Shown here in pieces: positions 59,778-64,000 of a stretch of DNA of 64,000 nucleotides (its first letter is position 1; every line of letters begins with the position of its first letter). The position numbers and the translations under genes were made by a program. The stretch lies in contig CALNXK010000007.1 of the NCBI GenBank assembly GCA_942486035.1, positions 1,301,501 through 1,365,500 on the forward strand. The letters run 5' to 3'. The notes beneath the pieces are model-generated. The model searched no databases and was not told the origin of the DNA. It worked only from the letters and a program-made list of their open reading frames with translations. The DNA comes from Porites lobata (lineage: Eukaryota > Cnidaria > Anthozoa > Scleractinia > Poritidae).

Positions 59778-61865
59778 AACTACAAGCTGGAAGAGGGGTG
59801 CGCGCCTCATGGGACTTTGTCCCACTGTAGCGGATAGCTCTCGCGCCGGCAATAAAACCATACCCAGATAGGACTTCCGTTCACACATAAGAACGGTGAT
59901 TTCGGCGCGATTTCTGTAACGGCTTGAGGTTAAGCTGCGCCGATCTCGAAAGTGAATTAAGCTTCACATATCGGATAGGTTCTGTGCCACATTTTGGTGG
60001 AGGTATTCGGCCCGTAGCGGACGTTAATAAGTAGAAATGAGGACTGGAATCCACTGACACGAAAGCACATAACAAGGAGTGATTGAGTATTGGTCAAAAA
60101 GAGCACCAAACCCTCACGGCCAACCCCTCCGGCACAACCGCGATGTGCGTGAACGACTTATTCCAGTCCCGGGCCGTTGTTGTTCATACTATATCGAGCT
60201 TTTCGTGTCGACCGGAAAAGTGTCTCTACATACTTTTACCACATTTTTAATAATTTTTTGTTTCTGAAACTTGTTGCTGTATCGAGTGCTAGACTACAAC
60301 TCAAACTCAGTCGTATCACCGTTTTTATCGCGCGTACGCTGAGAGATGACCTGCAGTCCTCGTTCACCTCGTTTTCAGAACAGACAAAACAAAAGAAATT
60401 TGACTCTTTATTCGAACAAAAAGAATAAACATTAGCAAGATTGTCGTCTTGTTCTAGAACAATACAGTGGTTTTATTGCTGTTCCTTCTGGAAACAGTTA
60501 CGCAACGTACCACATCTGCCGACTCTTGATGATAGCTTAACTTACCATCAACGTTGCCTGATTTATTTTATAGCTTGTTTTACAGCCAAAGTTTGATTCG
60601 TTTCATGCATTGAAAATACTCTCCATTTGAGTGACTACTATAATTTACGATAAGCCTGAGAAACTTTAAGCTGTAATAAAAAGCAAGCGTTTAACCCATG
60701 TCGGCTGAATTTCTTTCAATTTTCTCACTTTTGTACAAGGAACAAGACCGCTTATTATATTACTCTTCTTTCAAATTTATCGTTTTCATGAAAATTGCAT
60801 GAACGGGAACTAAACTAAACGACTGGATATGTTTTTAAACGATTACCTTACCTAAATTAGCGTCGATGTCTTACATTTCTCTCACCTCAGATCTTGAAAT
60901 CTACGTTTCAACAGTGCTTCTACCCTTCATAGCTTTTTTTATCCTGACTGTGAAGCGACAAACGAAAAGTGTTGTCAAGACAACTAATACATTTATTATT
61001 TGCTGCCACTGACATACACCTGCTGTTGATATAATGGGTGTTTATGTAAGACTCGCGAAATGAATGACAAAATAAATTAAATATTAAAAAAATTAAATCG
61101 TGTCCTACTGAAGTTTCTAACAAGAAATAACTGGACCTTTTCTGAGACGAAAGAAAAAAGACGAACGAATAACAGTTTTTTAAAAAACGTTCTGAAAAAG
61201 TTTGAAAAGTTGTATTTGAACTTAATTTTGGGCAATAACTAGATAATGCAAAAAGGCCTATGTTTTGAAACTTTTCCCCCTAAATTTCGACGTTTGATGG
61301 CAATTTCGCCCTCGTCACCAAGTCTTACCCTTTCCTTTCAGTTTTTCCTTTATATTTATCACTGGGTATGTTGCTGTGCTGAAGTCAGGCCGGGCTGTAG
61401 GACGAGTCATTTGTCTCGTCGTGAGTTTTTGCCTTTCCTCTGCGTGTTGGTATACCTTGAGCAGCACCCCAATAGCTTTTAATTCCTACCTTAAGAATTT
61501 GTGACACTGTTTTGCCTGTTTTGGAGTTGAATGCCAAAGGCTGTCAAAATTGCTGGCAAATACCGTGCAGAGAAACTAAGCTTTTTGCAATCGGTGTACT
61601 GTCTTCAATTGGTGAAATGCCCTTTTGGTCTTTTGAATACTAAATACCTGCATATAATAGGTGAAGCTATAGAAGTCATAGACATTTGTATCGAATTTTA
61701 CAAAGCTGGGCCTGATTTCCAAGCGCTTATTTTTGATGCAACTTGTATGTGTCATCACGAATTTGAAGACATCCAAAATATTTACCTGAAAGAGCTTGGC
61801 CTATCTAAGTCATGTGATAATTAAAATTATTACTCCCTACTTGAAGATAGGATATCCTCTCTAGT
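59778..61865. other. Intergenic region, no supported gene
   Basis: A 97-codon open frame at 61531-61824 (plus) starts MPKAVKIAGKYRAEK and has CMCHHEF, but matches no family that I recognise and has no supporting context. The rest shows no coding signal. Confidence 0.4.
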
Positions 61866-61869
61866 CCCT

Positions 61870-61995
61870 ACTGTGTATTTTATTGCTTTTCTGACCAACA
61901 GAGAGAGCCACCAAAGTAACGAATGTATACGGCACCGCGGGCGCAGATGATTGATTTGTTCTTTGTGAACTCTGTGAAGGTTTGTTAGATTCAGA
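61870..61995 (-). pseudogene. Truncated copy of the GT8 glycosyltransferase 5' region
   Basis: The minus strand here matches the start of the 56325-57305 gene. CGCCCGCGGT, then four extra bases, then TATACATTCGTTACTTTGGT corresponds to the codons for RPRYAFVTLV. Weaker matches continue on both sides: a GGCTCT...GGTC...GCAA.AAA pattern after a gap of about 25 bp, and AACAAACCTTCACAGAG upstream. In the best frame it reads VPYTFVTLVALS and then stops. The catalytic region is absent. It lies on the same strand as the intact gene, about 4.6 kb upstream. Confidence 0.6.
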
Positions 61996-62377
61996 TGAAC
62001 AACCCCCCACCCCCCAGGGGGAGGAGGGATAGGACCAAAAAAAACAAACCGCAAAATCATACCTCCCTGGCGTGATTCTGTGGGTGTTGAGAGTTCTGGG
62101 TCAGAGCTTAAATCAGAGTGCGCGGATATTTTTCACCAGAGCTTTCTGGTTGTTACGCCATACTGACGAGCCCCAAAGAAGGCGAAACAGCTGTCTATGG
62201 CTACAATCCCGCTCTGTTTTGAGTTCTTTCGGTGTCATGTTGATGTCTTGCAGAGTTAATTTTCACGTAGTACGATCAGCATTGCAGTATTCTGTTTGCA
62301 GAATTTAACATGTCTCCCTGAGAGGGCCGTTTCCCAAAAGTCCCCGGCGTTAAGTTTTCGAGCCTCTGCGTAAGAAT

Positions 62378-62758
62378 TAGCCTGCGAAAACAGCCGTTTC
62401 TCCTCACTCTTTCCCGCTGGGGACGTTTCGCGAGGAGTAGGGGCGGATCCAGGACTTTTCTTAGGAGGGGGTGCACCACTAACTGACTGATGACGTAAAA
62501 AGTTGTAAAAGCGGATACGAAGAAGAAGGCTTTTGACTAGGACATAACATAATGAGAACTGCTGAGAATACATATCAAACGATAAAGCAGATTTTGTATG
62601 ACTGTGAAGCGACTGCACAGTGTTAATTAGAAAGCCGGAGGTCATCCCGGGGGGGGGAGGGGGTTGCGCACCCCCTGCACCCTCCCCCTAGATCCGCCCC
62701 TGAGGAGGAACGACTTTCCTCCGCACGAAACGTCCCCAGCGGCTGTTTTCGCAGGCTA
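62378..62758. mobile_element. TAGCCTGCG-type MITE with another element inserted
   Basis: The outer ends are TAGCCTGCGAAAACAGCCG and CGGCTGTTTTCGCAGGCTA. They are flanked by perfect 9-bp duplications CGTAAGAAT (62369-62377 and 62759-62767). The arms also share GCTGGGGACGTTTCG in inverse. The interior is replaced by the element at 62439-62701. Confidence 0.9.
62439..62701. mobile_element. Inner element with AGGGGCGGATC ends
   Basis: AGGGGCGGATCCAGGA at the left is inverted as CTAGATCCGCCCCT at the right, with G-rich GGGGGTGCACC and GGTTGCGCACCCCC next to the ends. The flanks GAGGAGT and GAGGAGG look like a short target-site duplication within the host MITE. Confidence 0.8.
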
Positions 62759-62767
62759 CGTAAGAAT

Positions 62768-64000
62768 CGAAAGAATGCGTGTATTTTGGGTTCCAGCTCC
62801 TCCAACGATTACTATTTTCGTTAACTTATAGCTTTATTGCATCACTTTCAAAACCACTAAACTTCAATGTTAGATGCACTCGTTGCAAACATAAGAAGGC
62901 TCAGTTTCCGGGATTTTTTCGGGACTTTCGCGAAACGGACCCTAGGGGAGTCTCGATAGTAATAAATTATAAAGAGTCAGATGCCCATTATGGGCTCCTG
63001 CAGGAGCAATAGGTTCCTGGCTCCTGGCTCCTGAAAGAGTGACGTTCAATTGGAAAAGTGTTACAGCAAACCAATCCAAACTTCATGAAGTCAGCTCTCG
63101 AATTCTTTCTCTATCCTATCTTATGCCCCAACACTGAACAACAACAACAACAACAAGCTTTATTTACATTTCGCTTTAGAATAATAATAGTTACAGAAGG
63201 TAGTTTTAGTCCAACGGTCAGTTACATGCAGTGTAATAAAAGGAAAACTAAAAATACATTACAGGTAAGGAAATGCCTAGCATCTAAATAAACCGTTAGG
63301 TTTCCGAGTTAGATACTAGTCTTGTATTGTTACAATTTAAAATGTAGACATCAAGTGCAAAACATAAGTGCTGATGTCTACATAGGGCAAGAATTTTTGC
63401 CAATAATGGCGGAGTTATGAAAAACATGTCAGGTCGCCATGACTGACGCCGTAGACCCCTCTAAATTATTAACTATGTTGAAGGGGAGATTTGGACATAT
63501 TTTAATGCTGACTGATCACAACGCATGCGCAGGAAAGAAGGGATCAATTGTACATAATTAAATTTTCATATTTCTGTTACAAAGGAGTAACAATTACAGA
63601 CATTCATATAGACGGGGCGTAATTAAGTTTTGTTCGCGCTCTAAATTATTAACTACTTTTCCAAGCGAAGGAATCCTAGTGCGTAATGTTAGAAAATGGC
63701 TCTTTAATGATGCTTAGAGCGAGGAAAAATTGCAACAGTTTTTTCGTTGGTGGCTGGGAGAGTCTATGGCCGGCACGAGTCTTCAATAGACAAGACCGTT
63801 ACAGCATTCATCTTTCATAAAGGTAAAAAAAAAAAGCTTAGACGTTTTCCGCAATGATAACAAGACAGGCAGGTGGTTTCATTAAGAAAAATATTGTAGC
63901 TTTTACTTTCTTAAATAATTCTTAAGAGTTTCCTTCCCTAAAAACTTGATCCCACAACTAGAACCCTAATATTTTTGCAAACAGCACAACTCGTTTTGGT
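62768..64000. other. Right end of window, no gene seen
   Basis: (CAA)n followed by AAGCTTTATTTACATTTCG near 63138-63170 resembles the reverse complement of a retroelement 3' tail. A short GGCTCCT tandem lies at 63018-63032. No coding exon was recognised. Confidence 0.45.

Noticed and set aside
61531..61824. 97-codon plus-strand ORF (MPKAVKIAGKYRAEK...)
   Set aside because: It looks protein-like in composition but matches no family that I know and has no context. It is noted only within the region entry.

Overview
The window looks like nuclear DNA of a cnidarian, most likely an anthozoan such as a stony coral. It is AT-rich, has intron-rich genes with animal splice sites, and is crowded with short inverted-repeat elements of a kind common in coral genomes. 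The species cannot be named from sequence alone.

Left part (1-21.3 kb): a head-to-tail array of Wnt ligand genes, all on the minus strand. From left to right these are the first coding exon of one Wnt gene whose remainder lies beyond the left edge (138-211), a complete four-exon Wnt (2983-9118), and a second complete four-exon Wnt (15961-21285). All share the same exon 1 layout. The two complete genes share identical intron positions and phases (2, 1, 0), so the array arose by tandem duplication. The two leftmost copies also share more than 1 kb of related 5' flank. Residues best resemble the Wnt2 group.

Middle (21.3-35.2 kb): no functional gene seen. It holds a decayed reverse transcriptase (28.7-29.6 kb), a probable decayed THAP-domain transposase (26.85-27.6 kb) and many small inverted-repeat elements.

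Right part: a complete 18-exon ST7 gene on the plus strand (35249-54803). It encodes 548 residues and every splice junction keeps frame. Human WNT2 and ST7 are neighbours, so a Wnt2-like cluster next to ST7 points to ancient linkage. Here the genes are divergent (head to head). An intronless GT8-family glycosyltransferase follows on the minus strand (56325-57305), convergent with ST7, and a broken copy of its 5' part lies at about 61.87-61.99 kb.

Throughout: many foldback or MITE-like elements, several nested inside one another. One family with TAGCCTGCG termini shows 9-bp target-site duplications at three of its four copies. No rRNA, convincing tRNA or CRISPR array was found. No wholly new system is evident. 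The most notable biology is the Wnt array, its linkage to ST7, and the dense nested foldback elements.
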